Assembly: GCF_009906955.1 (NCBI RefSeq)
Contig: NZ_CP047656.1
Location: forward strand, 620,001-684,000
Direction of reading: 5' to 3'
DNA length: 64,000 bases
From: Paraglaciecola mesophila
GTDB taxonomy: Bacteria; Pseudomonadota; Gammaproteobacteria; Enterobacterales; Alteromonadaceae
This document shows positions 48,269-56,990 of the stretch, in pieces. Each line of letters opens with the position of its first letter. Position 1 is the stretch's first letter. The notes under the pieces were generated by a model that was given only the letters and a program-made list of their open reading frames with translations, made no database searches and was not told the DNA's origin. Made by a program: the position numbers and the translations under genes.

Positions 48269-50308
48269 TTATTGCGCGTGAATCGCGTACTTTCCTGTAC
48301 CCAGTAGATCATAAGTGATGTTTGCTGCTTCGTCTAAGAAGGGATCAATTTCTGGTTGATCTTCTGGCAAGTCATCCAAGCTTTTAACCGGTTCAAGCCC
48401 TTGACGTACAAGACGCTCATTAGCCCGCTTAAGGCGTTTTGCATCACGCTCTTCACGCTCTTTAATGCGCTCTGATTCAACCAACGACAACGTTTTGTCA
48501 TCTTCTTTACTTTTGTATTGAGCAATATCCTCAAAAATATACGCAAATTCAGGATCGGCTTTCACACGTTTTTCATGCATTTCACTGAGCTGTTTAGCGG
48601 CTTGTGAAGTATCGCCAAACGTTGAATATGTCGCACGTTTAATGCTGTCCCAAGGTAACGCGTTCTCCTCTTGGCTTTCGCCCCAATCTTCTGGATCGAT
48701 CGCTGAAGGAAACAATACGTCTGGTACCACACCTTGATGCTGCGTACTACCACCGTCTATGCGATAGAACTTAGCAATAGTAAACTGCACACTACCTAAC
48801 GGATTTTCATATAGATCGTAAATACGCCCTAAACCGCGATGCTGTTGCACGGTGCCTTTACCAAAGGTCTGTTCACCTAAAATAAGCGCACGACTGTAGT
48901 CTTGCATTGCTGCGGCAAAAATCTCTGAGGCTGATGCACTGTATCTGTCAACCAGTACCGTCAGTGGACCGTCATAATACGTTTTGCCATCAACGTCTTG
49001 CTCAACGCGAATGCGCCCTGCACCATCGCGAATTTGTACCACAGGTCCCTTATCAATAAACAAACCGGTTAACAGCGTTGCTTCTGTTAAGGAGCCACCA
49101 CCATTTCCACGTAAGTCGACGATCACGCCTTCTACTTTTTGCTCTTTTAAGCTTTCTAATTCTTTGCGTACATCGACACTCAGTTTATTGTAAAAAGATG
49201 GAATCGTAATAACCCCAAGCTTCTCACCTTGGTGCGGCCCCGTTTCAGGTACATACACCTCAGACTTAGCCGCTCGGTCTTCTAATTTAATTTTATCTCT
49301 GGTCAAGCTTACCACTTCAGGTACCGTGCTTTCTGAGTCGCCTTTTTCGATTTGTAGACGAACCACACTGCCTTTTGGTCCTTTGATTAACTCGACCACC
49401 TCATCTAGCCGCCAGCCAATAACATCCACAAACTCTTCGTCATCTTGGGCGACACCAACGATTTTGTCTTCAGGTTTAATTTTTTTCGATAAATCAGCCG
49501 GGCCACCCGGTACCACGCTGCGGATAACAGTGAAATCATCTTCACTTAATAAAACCGCACCGATCCCCTCAAACGACAAATTCATTTCCATTTGGAATCG
49601 CTCAGCGTTACGAGGTGACAGATAGCTGGTGTGCGCTTCAATACTGCGCGCAAACGAATTCATCAATGTTTGAAATACATCTTCACTGGTGGTTTGCTTT
49701 AGACGCTTTATCGCTCTTTCGTAACGTTTCGTGAGTAGCTCCTGAATTTTTGGCCATTCTTTGTCGGCAAGCTTCAGGTTTAATGCATCGTACTTAACAC
49801 GCTCGCGCCACAGCTCATCCAATTCTGCAGTATCTTTGGGCCAAGGGGCATCTTCACGGTCAAAGGTAAAGGTGTCGCCCGCTTTTTCAAAATCAAATTC
49901 TTTATCAAGTAAAGATAATGCGTATTCGTACCGTTCAATACGACGTTGCATATTCAACTGATAAATTTGATAAGCCACATCAAGATCACCCATTTCGATG
50001 GCTTCGTCGAAGTGATCTTGTTCTGCTTTAAACTTCTCAACATCAGCATTCAAAAACACGTTTCGGTTGATATCAAGAGAACGCATATAGCGATCAAACA
50101 CTTTCTCTGATAACGCATCATCTAAAGTAATTGGCTTGTAGTGCGAGCGTAAAAAATTAGATGAGATGCGTTTAACTGACACTGCATGTTGCGATTCCTG
50201 CTTGAGTACAGGAATGTCATCGACACTTTCTGAATGCGTGACCGCAAGTGCCACTGAACTAAACGCAAAAAGTGCTGAAACAGCGGAAACGCGAATTGAT
50301 TTGATCAT
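48269..50308 (-). CDS. prc: Tail-specific protease Prc
   Basis: A 679-residue periplasmic C-terminal processing protease. It has a signal peptide (hydrophobic 8-22, cleavage after ALA), a PDZ domain (about 230-315, with LSFEGIGAVLL and LIKGPKGSVVRLQI) and the S41 catalytic core, in which the serine is in YSASASEIFAAA and the lysine in FGKGTVQQHRGL. A DUF3340-type helical tail follows. The length matches E. coli Prc (682), which trims FtsI and degrades tagged envelope proteins. It follows proQ by four bases, as in E. coli, and ends in a strong terminator. Confidence 0.96.
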   Translation of the reverse strand: MIKSIRVSAVSALFAFSSVALAVTHSESVDDIPVLKQESQHAVSVKRISSNFLRSHYKPITLDDALSEKVFDRYMRSLDINRNVFLNADVEKFKAEQDHFDEAIEMGDLDVAYQIYQLNMQRRIERYEYALSLLDKEFDFEKAGDTFTFDREDAPWPKDTAELDELWRERVKYDALNLKLADKEWPKIQELLTKRYERAIKRLKQTTSEDVFQTLMNSFARSIEAHTSYLSPRNAERFQMEMNLSFEGIGAVLLSEDDFTVIRSVVPGGPADLSKKIKPEDKIVGVAQDDEEFVDVIGWRLDEVVELIKGPKGSVVRLQIEKGDSESTVPEVVSLTRDKIKLEDRAAKSEVYVPETGPHQGEKLGVITIPSFYNKLSVDVRKELESLKEQKVEGVIVDLRGNGGGSLTEATLLTGLFIDKGPVVQIRDGAGRIRVEQDVDGKTYYDGPLTVLVDRYSASASEIFAAAMQDYSRALILGEQTFGKGTVQQHRGLGRIYDLYENPLGSVQFTIAKFYRIDGGSTQHQGVVPDVLFPSAIDPEDWGESQEENALPWDSIKRATYSTFGDTSQAAKQLSEMHEKRVKADPEFAYIFEDIAQYKSKEDDKTLSLVESERIKEREERDAKRLKRANERLVRQGLEPVKSLDDLPEDQPEIDPFLDEAANITYDLLGTGKYAIHAQ

Positions 50309-50312
50309 TAAA

Positions 50313-50963
50313 CTACCTCTTAGAACGGGCCAACCTCAAGTTATCTACTTGAACCTTTACCACCATACCTGTATCAAGTTGCACTTGAACACCATCTTTA
50401 CTGACATCAGTGATTGTAGCAGGCATAGGAGATTTGCCTATTTTTACGGTAACGGAAGTTCCCGCAACGATTTGCTCTACCGATAGCTTTTCTGGAGGTG
50501 GTAACTTAGCCTTTGGCTTCATATTATCCTGATTAGTTCCCTTAGATGCGGATTTAAATGCAGGAACAGTCTTGGATTTTTGATTTTTCTTTGCACCAGG
50601 TTTAGCCGCATTCTGTGCTTTTCGCTTCTCGGCGACCTTTGCTTTGCTCTCTTCTAATTGAGTTTGAGCATGATCAGCGTGCTCTTTTTCAATAGGAGCA
50701 GAATGTTGCCCGTCTAGGTCAACTCTGAACGCCCCTTCTTTAACACTGTGCAAATAACGCCAGCTATTTGTATAGTGCCTAAGCGAGGAACGCAATAACG
50801 TTTTACTAACGCGTTCTTCTTCTTTAAGGCGTTCAGCTAAATCTTGGAAAATACCAATTTTTAACGGCTTTGCTTCACCGGTCACGCTAAAGCATGCAGG
50901 AAACGACTCACTTAAAAAATTGATGACTTCTTTACTGTTTGAAAACTTTTGAGGATTATCCAT
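50313..50963 (-). CDS. proQ: RNA chaperone ProQ
   Basis: ProQ binds structured small RNAs and mRNA 3' ends. I start at the ATG at 50963 (216 residues) because MDNPQKFSNSKEVINFLSES aligns with the E. coli start; the open frame to 51056 overlaps the upstream gene and has no homology. The FinO-like RNA-binding domain spans about 5-120 (VSKTLLRSSLRHYTNSWRYL, REGAFRVDLDG-like stretch). A charged linker follows, then a C-terminal Tudor-like domain (ATITDVSKDGVQVQLDTG). No clear ribosome site is seen. It lies between an unknown acidic gene and prc. Confidence 0.93.
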   Translation of the reverse strand: MDNPQKFSNSKEVINFLSESFPACFSVTGEAKPLKIGIFQDLAERLKEEERVSKTLLRSSLRHYTNSWRYLHSVKEGAFRVDLDGQHSAPIEKEHADHAQTQLEESKAKVAEKRKAQNAAKPGAKKNQKSKTVPAFKSASKGTNQDNMKPKAKLPPPEKLSVEQIVAGTSVTVKIGKSPMPATITDVSKDGVQVQLDTGMVVKVQVDNLRLARSKR

Positions 50964-50985
50964 TAAATATTCTAGTTGTGTGTGG

Positions 50986-51273
50986 TTAGCGGGGTTCTTG
51001 ACGCTCATCATCCCAAGTTGACAATAGTTGGTCAACCCAGTCAAATAAATCATCATCGTCTATGTCAAGTAAATGACTGTCATTACGCCAGTTTTCCCAT
51101 ATATATTGAATCATATTTTCTAAACTGACGGTGTCAATATCTTCATCGGCGTTGTCATACAACATATGTAACAACGCGTTGAAACGGTCCATCGCCTCTT
51201 CTGCATTTTCGTCCCAAAACTCCATATCGTCTAGGGTTGCTAGGGCAACATGAATATCGACGGAACTTTTCAT
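50986..51273 (-). CDS. Small acidic protein of unknown function
   Basis: A 95-residue protein I do not recognise. It is strongly acidic and tryptophan-rich: DEDIDTVSLENMIQYIWENW and DIDDDDLFDWVDQLLSTWDDE. Predicted mostly helical, soluble, no signal peptide. It starts within four bases of the upstream msrC stop (ATGA overlap) and ends 22 bases before proQ, so it sits in an operon msrC - this gene - proQ - prc. Coupled translation and consistent composition support a real gene. The acidic surface could suggest a nucleic-acid mimic or an RNA-chaperone partner, but nothing shows that. Confidence 0.75.
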   Translation of the reverse strand: MKSSVDIHVALATLDDMEFWDENAEEAMDRFNALLHMLYDNADEDIDTVSLENMIQYIWENWRNDSHLLDIDDDDLFDWVDQLLSTWDDERQEPR

Positions 51274-51734
51274 GCAATTGCATCCTGCAATATATTGACC
51301 AAGTTTTGCAAGCCATTCATGTCGTCTTGATCAAAACGCCCTACATAAGGGCTGTCTAAATCTAATACGCCAAGCAATTGGCCATTTTGGAAAATCGGTA
51401 CGACGGCTTCGGCGTTAGAATCTGCATCGCAGGCGATGTGTCCAACAAAGGCGTGTACATCTTCAATACATTGCGCTTCACCTGTCTCAGCAGCTTTACC
51501 ACACACGCCTCGGCCCACAGGGATCCGAATACAGGCGGGCTTGCCTTGAAATGGGCCTAGTACCAACTCTTGCCCTTTGAGCAGATAAAAGCCTGCCCAA
51601 TTTAGCTGAGGTAAACGCATGAATATAAGTGCACTTAAGTTTGCCAAATTTGCGATTACATCTTTCTCACCAGCCATCAATGCCTGTGCTTGCTGGGCGA
51701 CCTCTTGATATAGGTCAGTCTTACTTAACGTCAC
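51270..51734 (-). CDS. msrC: Free methionine-(R)-sulfoxide reductase, GAF domain
   Basis: A 154-residue GAF-domain protein that reduces free methionine-R-sulfoxide in the cytoplasm (YebR/fRMsr). The fold is complete: LNWAGFYLLKGQELVLGPF, then CIRIPVGRGVCGKAAETGE, and SNAEAVVPIFQNGQLLGVLDLDS. The catalytic cysteines of the family are seen at CIRIP, GVCGKA and QCIEDV. The length is close to E. coli YebR (165). It is first in a unit with the acidic gene, proQ and prc; yebR lies near proQ-prc in E. coli too. With MsrPQ this is the second methionine-repair system in the window. Confidence 0.94.
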   Translation of the reverse strand: MTLSKTDLYQEVAQQAQALMAGEKDVIANLANLSALIFMRLPQLNWAGFYLLKGQELVLGPFQGKPACIRIPVGRGVCGKAAETGEAQCIEDVHAFVGHIACDADSNAEAVVPIFQNGQLLGVLDLDSPYVGRFDQDDMNGLQNLVNILQDAIA

Positions 51735-51955
51735 GGCTAATACACCAAATAAATTTAAAATAATAACTAAGGGCTCGATATGGCGCTCAAGTTAACTGGA
51801 TCAAGTTCAAATATAAAGAAAATTACTGAATTTTTTCAGTTTATCTGCAAAACACCTTTAATTGGTTATTTAAAGTGCAATCTAGCGTGATTTGCCTCCT
51901 GCTAAAGTACGTTTACTGTCTGTTATTGCATACAATCTTCATCAGATTGAGCAAC

Positions 51956-51976
51956 AAAAAAGGCGCCTAAGCGCCC
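51956..51976 (-). terminator. Terminator of the cytochrome c' gene
   Basis: On the minus strand GGCGC-TTAG-GCGCC pairs perfectly over five positions and is followed by TTTTTTG. It sits about 25 bases after the cytochrome stop codon. Confidence 0.8.
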
Positions 51977-52000
51977 TTTACTCGTCAATGAAGCAGCGCT

Positions 52001-52468
52001 TTATTCTGCTTTATAGCTGTCGTGGCACCCTTTACAGCTTTTTAAAACACTGCCAATCGCGCCTTTATAAGCACGTTCGTCGCCATTCATAGCCGCTGTT
52101 TTAAGGGCAAGAGATGCGTCAGTTAACGCGTCAACTTTAGTCGCAAAATCTGCACGATTCTGCCAGATTTCAGGTAATGCACCTGTCTCAATATCAAATT
52201 TAGTGGTGTCTAGCGCAAAGTAATCGTCCATCATTAGAGATAATTGCTCTAAGCGAGTTGCATTCGTTTGTATGGTGTCTGCGTCCATAGGTATAGCCCC
52301 CTTCGCCATCGCTCCAAGTGCCCCCACATTACTACGAACCAATTGCAATAAAGCCTGACGAAATTGCGCAGCGCTCTTAGCCTGCTTCTCTGATTGCGCT
52401 TCTTGTGCTGATACGCCTGCTGTCAGCAAAATGCTACTGGCTATCGCACTTATTAGTAATTTTTTCAT
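52001..52468 (-). CDS. Cytochrome c' (class II cytochrome c)
   Basis: A 155-residue periplasmic cytochrome. A signal peptide (hydrophobic 5-19, cleavage after VSA) precedes a predicted four-helix bundle, and the heme attachment site CKGCH stands near the C-terminus (LKSCKGCHDSYKAE), as in class II cytochromes c. The axial ligand would be the histidine of the motif, with an open sixth site that in this family can bind NO or CO. Members serve in electron transfer or nitric oxide tolerance. It is monocistronic with its own terminator. Maturation needs the Ccm system, which is not in the window. Confidence 0.92.
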   Translation of the reverse strand: MKKLLISAIASSILLTAGVSAQEAQSEKQAKSAAQFRQALLQLVRSNVGALGAMAKGAIPMDADTIQTNATRLEQLSLMMDDYFALDTTKFDIETGALPEIWQNRADFATKVDALTDASLALKTAAMNGDERAYKGAIGSVLKSCKGCHDSYKAE

Positions 52469-52785
52469 AGTCCCTCGCGTGATTGATATTGTGGTTTACG
52501 CATAATGTTTTAACACTACGTCTATGCCATTGACAGTGATGTAGCAATAAACCTGCCTGTTTGATACAACCTTACTTGTCTTTACCTTTTATTCCTCAAC
52601 AACTAGCCTCTAGGTCATTGAAAACCAGTGAAATAATACTCGATAAAGAACCTAACTAGGCTAGCAAAAAGTAAAGCCGACATACATTTAAATTTTAATT
52701 TTTCCAAATAACGTGCATTGTTGCCTTGCTAAATCGCAAAAAAAAGCCGCTTTTCAGCGGCTTATTTAACATCACGAATTTTGCA
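52469..52785. other. Intergenic region between cytochrome c' and dnaJ
   Basis: These 317 bases hold the promoter of the cytochrome gene (near 52469-52560) and the dnaJ terminator at the other end. The rest is AT-rich, without a supported ORF or recognised site. Confidence 0.5.
52739..52763 (-). terminator. Terminator of dnaJ
   Basis: On the minus strand AAGCCGCT-GAAA-AGCGGCTT pairs over eight positions with a GNRA-type loop and is followed by eight T residues in all. It lies 23 bases after the dnaJ stop. Confidence 0.92.
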
Positions 52786-53925
52786 TTAATTAGTCAAATC
52801 ATCGAAAAACTTTTTAACACCATCAAAAAAGCCACTTTCTTTCGGGCGGTTCTTGGCTGTGTCTTTACCTGTGCCCATCGATTCTTCGAGTTCTTCCAGT
52901 AATTCTTTCTGACGGCTATTCAAATTAACCGGCGTTTCAATAACCACTTTACAGATCAAATCACCGACGCTGCCACTACGAACCGATTTCACACCCTTGT
53001 TACGCAGGCGGAACATTTTGCCAGTCTGTGTTTCAGGGGTGACTTTGAGTTTAACTTTACCTTCTAACGTGGGGACTTCAATTTCACCACCGATAGCGGC
53101 GCGAGTAAAACTAAGAGGCACTTCGCAATACAAATTATTGCCATCGCGTTCAAAGATTTTGTGCTGCTTAACATGCACTTGCACATACAAATCCCCTGCT
53201 GGTGCACCGTTCTCCCCTGCTTCGCCTTCGTTTGAAAGACGAATGCGATCACCTGTGTCAACGCCTGCAGGTACCTTAACTGATAAGGTCTTGGTTTTCT
53301 CTACACGGCCCTGACCATGACATTTATTACATGGATCAGTGATAATTTTACCTTTACCACCACACGTTGGGCACGCTTGCTGTACAGCAAAGAAGCCTTG
53401 GCGCATTTGTACTTGGCCTTGGCCATGACACGTGGTACAAGTTTTTGCACTCGAACCTTTTTTCGCGCCAGAACCATCACAGGTATCGCACTCAGCCAAA
53501 GTAGGCACGCGAATTTCCACGCTTTTGCCGCGTACAGCTTCTTCTAAAGTAAGCTCAAGGTTATAACGTAAGTCTGAACCGCGGGCTGCACGAGATTGAC
53601 GACCGCCGCCACGTCCACCACCGAAAATATCACCAAATACATCACCAAAAATGTCGCCAAAATCACCAGCACCATGACCTCCGCCATGTCCACGATTCGG
53701 ATCAACGCCAGCGTGACCATACTGGTCATAAGCCGCACGTTTTTGCGAGTCGGTTAGAATTTCATAGGCCTCTTGAACCTCTTTGAACTTCTCTTCCATA
53801 GCTTTGTCACCCTGGGTTCTATCTGGGTGATATTTCATGGCAAGGCGTTTGTAAGCCTTTTTTATATCGCGTTCGGAAGCCGATTTATCGACTCCTAACA
53901 CTTCATAATAATCTCGCTTCGACAT
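52786..53925 (-). CDS. dnaJ: Co-chaperone DnaJ
   Basis: A 379-residue type I J-protein that delivers clients to DnaK and stimulates its ATPase. The J domain (1-70) has the HPD triad in [10 protein letters not shown] Gly/Phe-rich stretch (about 75-115) follows, then four zinc-finger repeats: [24 protein letters not shown] and CNKCHGQG. Two C-terminal beta domains complete it. The length matches E. coli DnaJ (376). It follows dnaK by 201 bases that contain alternative hairpins, so it may be transcribed partly from the dnaK promoter. Confidence 0.97.
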   Translation of the reverse strand: MSKRDYYEVLGVDKSASERDIKKAYKRLAMKYHPDRTQGDKAMEEKFKEVQEAYEILTDSQKRAAYDQYGHAGVDPNRGHGGGHGAGDFGDIFGDVFGDIFGGGRGGGRQSRAARGSDLRYNLELTLEEAVRGKSVEIRVPTLAECDTCDGSGAKKGSSAKTCTTCHGQGQVQMRQGFFAVQQACPTCGGKGKIITDPCNKCHGQGRVEKTKTLSVKVPAGVDTGDRIRLSNEGEAGENGAPAGDLYVQVHVKQHKIFERDGNNLYCEVPLSFTRAAIGGEIEVPTLEGKVKLKVTPETQTGKMFRLRNKGVKSVRSGSVGDLICKVVIETPVNLNSRQKELLEELEESMGTGKDTAKNRPKESGFFDGVKKFFDDLTN

Positions 53926-54071
53926 ATAGCTTGTTTATCCTGATATTTGTGATCAATGATACTGACCACCTATTCTTCTCTTACAATCTCACTACCTTCA
54001 GTCTTAGGCACTATGCCCCAGACCATACCAGGTTTTGAAACAAACGCGGGCGCTATGAAAGAACTCCATGC

Positions 54072-54108
54072 GCCCGAGCTTGCCCTTGCGCCATCTTGGC
54101 GCTCGGGC
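54072..54108 (-). repeat. Nested/alternative hairpins between dnaK and dnaJ
   Basis: An outer stem (GCCCGAGC, 54072-54079, with GCTCGGGC, 54101-54108) and an inner stem (GCGCCA, 54088-54093, with TGGCGC, 54097-54102) share bases 54101-54102, so they cannot fully form together. No T tract follows, so it is not a plain terminator; mRNA processing or attenuation is possible. Confidence 0.65.
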
Positions 54109-54126
54109 TGATGTAGTCAACAAAAA

Positions 54127-56046
54127 TTACTTTTTGTCGTCTTTTACTTCTTCGAACTCGGCATCAACAACGTCGTCGTCTTGCTTAGCAGATGCGTCAT
54201 CTGATTGGCCTTCAGCACCGGCAGCAGCCTGTTGTGCTTGTGCCACTTCCATCAACTTAGCAGAAGCTTGAATCAACTCTTGAGTTTTTGACTCAATAGC
54301 TTCTTTCTCGCCAGCTTTAACCGCTTCTTCTAACGCTACAACAGCCGCTTCGATTTCCGCTTTATCTTCGTCAGATAGCGCGTCACCGGCTTCTTCTACT
54401 TGCTTACGCGTACCGTGAATTAGACCATCAGCTTGGTTACGAGCTTGAACCATTTCCTCGAATTGCTTGTCCGCTTCTTTGTTCGCTTCTGCGTCCTGTA
54501 CCATTTTTTCAACTTCATCATCACTCAAGCCAGAAGACGCCTTGATAGTGATTTTCTGCTCTTTGTTGGTGTCTTTATCTTTAGCAGATACGTGCAAGAT
54601 ACCATCAGCATCGATATCGAATGTCACCTCAATTTGTGGCGCGCCGCGCTGTGCTGGGCGAATACCTTCAAGGTTAAATTGACCAAGAGACTTGTTGCCA
54701 GCAGCTTGCTTACGCTCACCTTGGAGAACATGTACTGTTACCGCTGATTGATTGTCTTCAGCTGTAGAGAAGGTTTGAGACTTCTTGGTAGGTACAGTCG
54801 TGTTCTTCTCGATCAAGGCCGTCATTACGCCGCCCATTGTTTCGATACCTAGTGATAAAGGTGTCACGTCAAGTAACAATACGTCTTTCACATCACCAGA
54901 CAATACACCACCTTGAATCGCGGCACCCACAGCGACAGCTTCATCAGGGTTAACGTCTTTTCTTGGCTCTTTGCCAAAGAATTCAGTTACGTATTTCTGT
55001 ACTAGCGGCATACGCGTTTGACCACCAACCAAAATGATATCGTTGATATCACCTACTGATAAGTCAGCATCCGCAAGCGCTTGTTTTAATGGCTCAAGGG
55101 TCGCTTTAACCATTTTCTCAACAAGTGACTCAAGTTTTGCACGGGTAAGCTTGATGGTTAAGTGCTTAGGACCAGACGCATCAGCAGTGATGTACGGTAA
55201 GTTTACTTCAGTTTGCTGAGCTGAAGACAATTCAATCTTCGCTTTCTCGCCTGCTTCTTTAAGACGTTGCATGGCCAATGGATCTTTACGTAAATCCATG
55301 CCTGAGTCTTTCTTAAACTCTTCTACCAAGTAGTTAATTACTTGGTTATCGAAATCTTCACCGCCTAGGTGTGTATCACCATTGGTCGCTAGTACTTCGA
55401 ATGTGTGCTCGCCGTCAGCTTCGTCGATTTCAATGATAGAGATATCAAATGTACCGCCACCTAAATCGTACACGGCAACAACACTGTCACCTTTTTTCTT
55501 GTCCATACCGTATGCAAGTGCAGCGGCAGTTGGCTCGTTAATAATACGTTTTACTTCAAGGCCAGCAATACGACCAGCATCTTTGGTTGCTTGACGCTGT
55601 GAATCGTTGAAATAAGCAGGTACGGTAATAACCGCTGCTGTCACTTCTTCACCAAGGTAATCTTCAGCCGTTTTCTTCATTTTTTTCAAAACTTCAGCTG
55701 AAATTTGTGGTGGCGCTAGTTTTTCATCTTTTGCTTGAACCCAAGCATCACCATTATCGGCTTTAATGATACTGAAAGGCATGATATCAATATCACGCTG
55801 TACTTCTTTATCTTCAAAACGACGACCGATAAGACGCTTGATAGCGAATAAGGTATTTTTAGGGTTAGTGATCGCCTGACGTTTTGCAGGTTGACCGACT
55901 AATGTTTCACCGTCTTGGCTGTATGCAATGATCGAGGGAGTTGTGCGATCGCCTTCAGCGTTTTCGATTACTTTTGCTTTTTCACCATCAAGTACAGCAA
56001 CACATGAGTTAGTTGTACCCAAATCGATTCCAATGATTCTACCCAT
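54127..56046 (-). CDS. dnaK: Chaperone DnaK (Hsp70)
   Basis: A 639-residue Hsp70 chaperone. The ATPase domain opens [20 protein letters not shown], with [15 protein letters not shown] and the phosphate-loop residues further on. The interdomain linker [14 protein letters not shown] leads to the peptide-binding domain and helical lid, and the tail is acidic and Ala/Gln-rich, ending EEVKDDKK. The length equals E. coli DnaK (638). A TTTGGAG-like ribosome site lies before the ATG, and a sigma-32-type promoter is seen at 56088-56114. Gene order is grpE-dnaK-dnaJ, whereas grpE is separate in E. coli. Confidence 0.98.
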   Translation of the reverse strand: MGRIIGIDLGTTNSCVAVLDGEKAKVIENAEGDRTTPSIIAYSQDGETLVGQPAKRQAITNPKNTLFAIKRLIGRRFEDKEVQRDIDIMPFSIIKADNGDAWVQAKDEKLAPPQISAEVLKKMKKTAEDYLGEEVTAAVITVPAYFNDSQRQATKDAGRIAGLEVKRIINEPTAAALAYGMDKKKGDSVVAVYDLGGGTFDISIIEIDEADGEHTFEVLATNGDTHLGGEDFDNQVINYLVEEFKKDSGMDLRKDPLAMQRLKEAGEKAKIELSSAQQTEVNLPYITADASGPKHLTIKLTRAKLESLVEKMVKATLEPLKQALADADLSVGDINDIILVGGQTRMPLVQKYVTEFFGKEPRKDVNPDEAVAVGAAIQGGVLSGDVKDVLLLDVTPLSLGIETMGGVMTALIEKNTTVPTKKSQTFSTAEDNQSAVTVHVLQGERKQAAGNKSLGQFNLEGIRPAQRGAPQIEVTFDIDADGILHVSAKDKDTNKEQKITIKASSGLSDDEVEKMVQDAEANKEADKQFEEMVQARNQADGLIHGTRKQVEEAGDALSDEDKAEIEAAVVALEEAVKAGEKEAIESKTQELIQASAKLMEVAQAQQAAAGAEGQSDDASAKQDDDVVDAEFEEVKDDKK

Positions 56047-56087
56047 TAGTTTTTCTCCAAAAATTTGTTTAATAATGCCTGTACACT

Positions 56088-56114
56088 TTGTGGGGTTATT
56101 TCGTCAGTTTTCAA
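56088..56114 (-). promoter_or_regulatory. Sigma-32 (heat-shock) promoter of dnaK
   Basis: On the minus strand TTGAAA, a 13-base spacer and CCCCACAA follow the sigma-32 pattern CTTGAAA-N13/14-CCCCATNT with few mismatches. It lies about 42 bases before the dnaK ATG. Confidence 0.75.
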
Positions 56115-56169
56115 TTAGCTGAACGAAAATATTCCCCATTTTGTGAATATTTTTTTAGTTGATTACGAA

Positions 56170-56784
56170 TTATGCTTGTGTATCGACACCGCCTTCAGGG
56201 GCGCGGGATACCATGACCATAGCGGGTCGTAATAGACGACCATTCAATTCATAACCTTTTTGCATGACTGCCATAACCGTGTTGGCTGGCAATTCTGCGT
56301 TTTCTTGCATCGACATAGCCTGATGCTGTTCTGGATTAAAAGACTCGCCCTGTGGATCGATCACTTTCATTCCGAATTTTTCAATGCTGCTAACGAATGA
56401 TTTAAGGGTGATTTCTACCCCTTCAACCACGGGTTTAATCGCTTCATTTTCTTTATCCGCTACTTGCAGCGCACGTTCTAAATTATCTGCAACGGGCAAT
56501 AGCTCAGAGGCGAATTTTTCAAGCGCAAATTTACGTGCCTTATCGACTTCACCTTCAGCACGCTTACGCACGTTATCGGCATCAGCAATAGCTCGCATCA
56601 CAGAGTCTTTTTGTGCCGCTAGTGTGGCTTCTGACGCCGCTAATGCTGCTTCAAGCTCAAGAATGCGTGTTTGTTCAGCGCTCAACTCTTCAACCACCTC
56701 TTCGACTTCTTCAACATGGTTGTCAGTCGCTTCTTCATTTATTGGTTGCGCCTCATCTTTTTGAGCTTGTTCTTCGTTACTCAT
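56170..56784 (-). CDS. grpE: Nucleotide exchange factor GrpE
   Basis: A 204-residue dimeric exchange factor that releases ADP from DnaK. After an acidic N-terminal part (about 1-35) come a long coiled coil (about 35-100, ending [16 protein letters not shown]) and the C-terminal beta domain with [21 protein letters not shown] and [21 protein letters not shown], the GrpE signature. The length matches E. coli GrpE (197). A strong sigma-32 promoter stands upstream. The gap to dnaK is 123 bases and holds a second heat-shock promoter, so dnaK can be made separately. Confidence 0.96.
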   Translation of the reverse strand: MSNEEQAQKDEAQPINEEATDNHVEEVEEVVEELSAEQTRILELEAALAASEATLAAQKDSVMRAIADADNVRKRAEGEVDKARKFALEKFASELLPVADNLERALQVADKENEAIKPVVEGVEITLKSFVSSIEKFGMKVIDPQGESFNPEQHQAMSMQENAELPANTVMAVMQKGYELNGRLLRPAMVMVSRAPEGGVDTQA

Positions 56785-56836
56785 CTTTTACTCCGTTCTT
56801 AGGTGTCGCGTTAAAGCTAAATTCGATTGCAGCTAT

Positions 56837-56864
56837 TAATGGGGTTGCTTTAAAGCTCTTCAAG
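56837..56864 (-). promoter_or_regulatory. Sigma-32 (heat-shock) promoter of grpE
   Basis: On the minus strand CTTGAAG, a 13-base spacer and CCCCATTA match the sigma-32 consensus at nearly every fixed position. It lies about 52 bases before the grpE ATG. Confidence 0.85.
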
Positions 56865-56990
56865 GGTATTTTTTATTGTTTTAAAAAAATTGTGTCTAAA
56901 TTTTGCGTCGCTCGATAGTAAACGCAGCTAAAAAGTCGCTTTTACCTTTGCCTGCTTCAAGCTAAAGTACTGATATAAAAATAATATTAG

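Noticed and set aside
50964..51056. N-terminal extension of the proQ frame
   Set aside because: It overlaps the upstream acidic gene and ProQ homologs begin at MDNPQK.
56119..56158. AT-rich inverted repeat between grpE and dnaK as a terminator
   Set aside because: The stem AATATTC/GAATATT is weak and the T run after it on the minus strand is short and broken; it may only be AT-rich leader.
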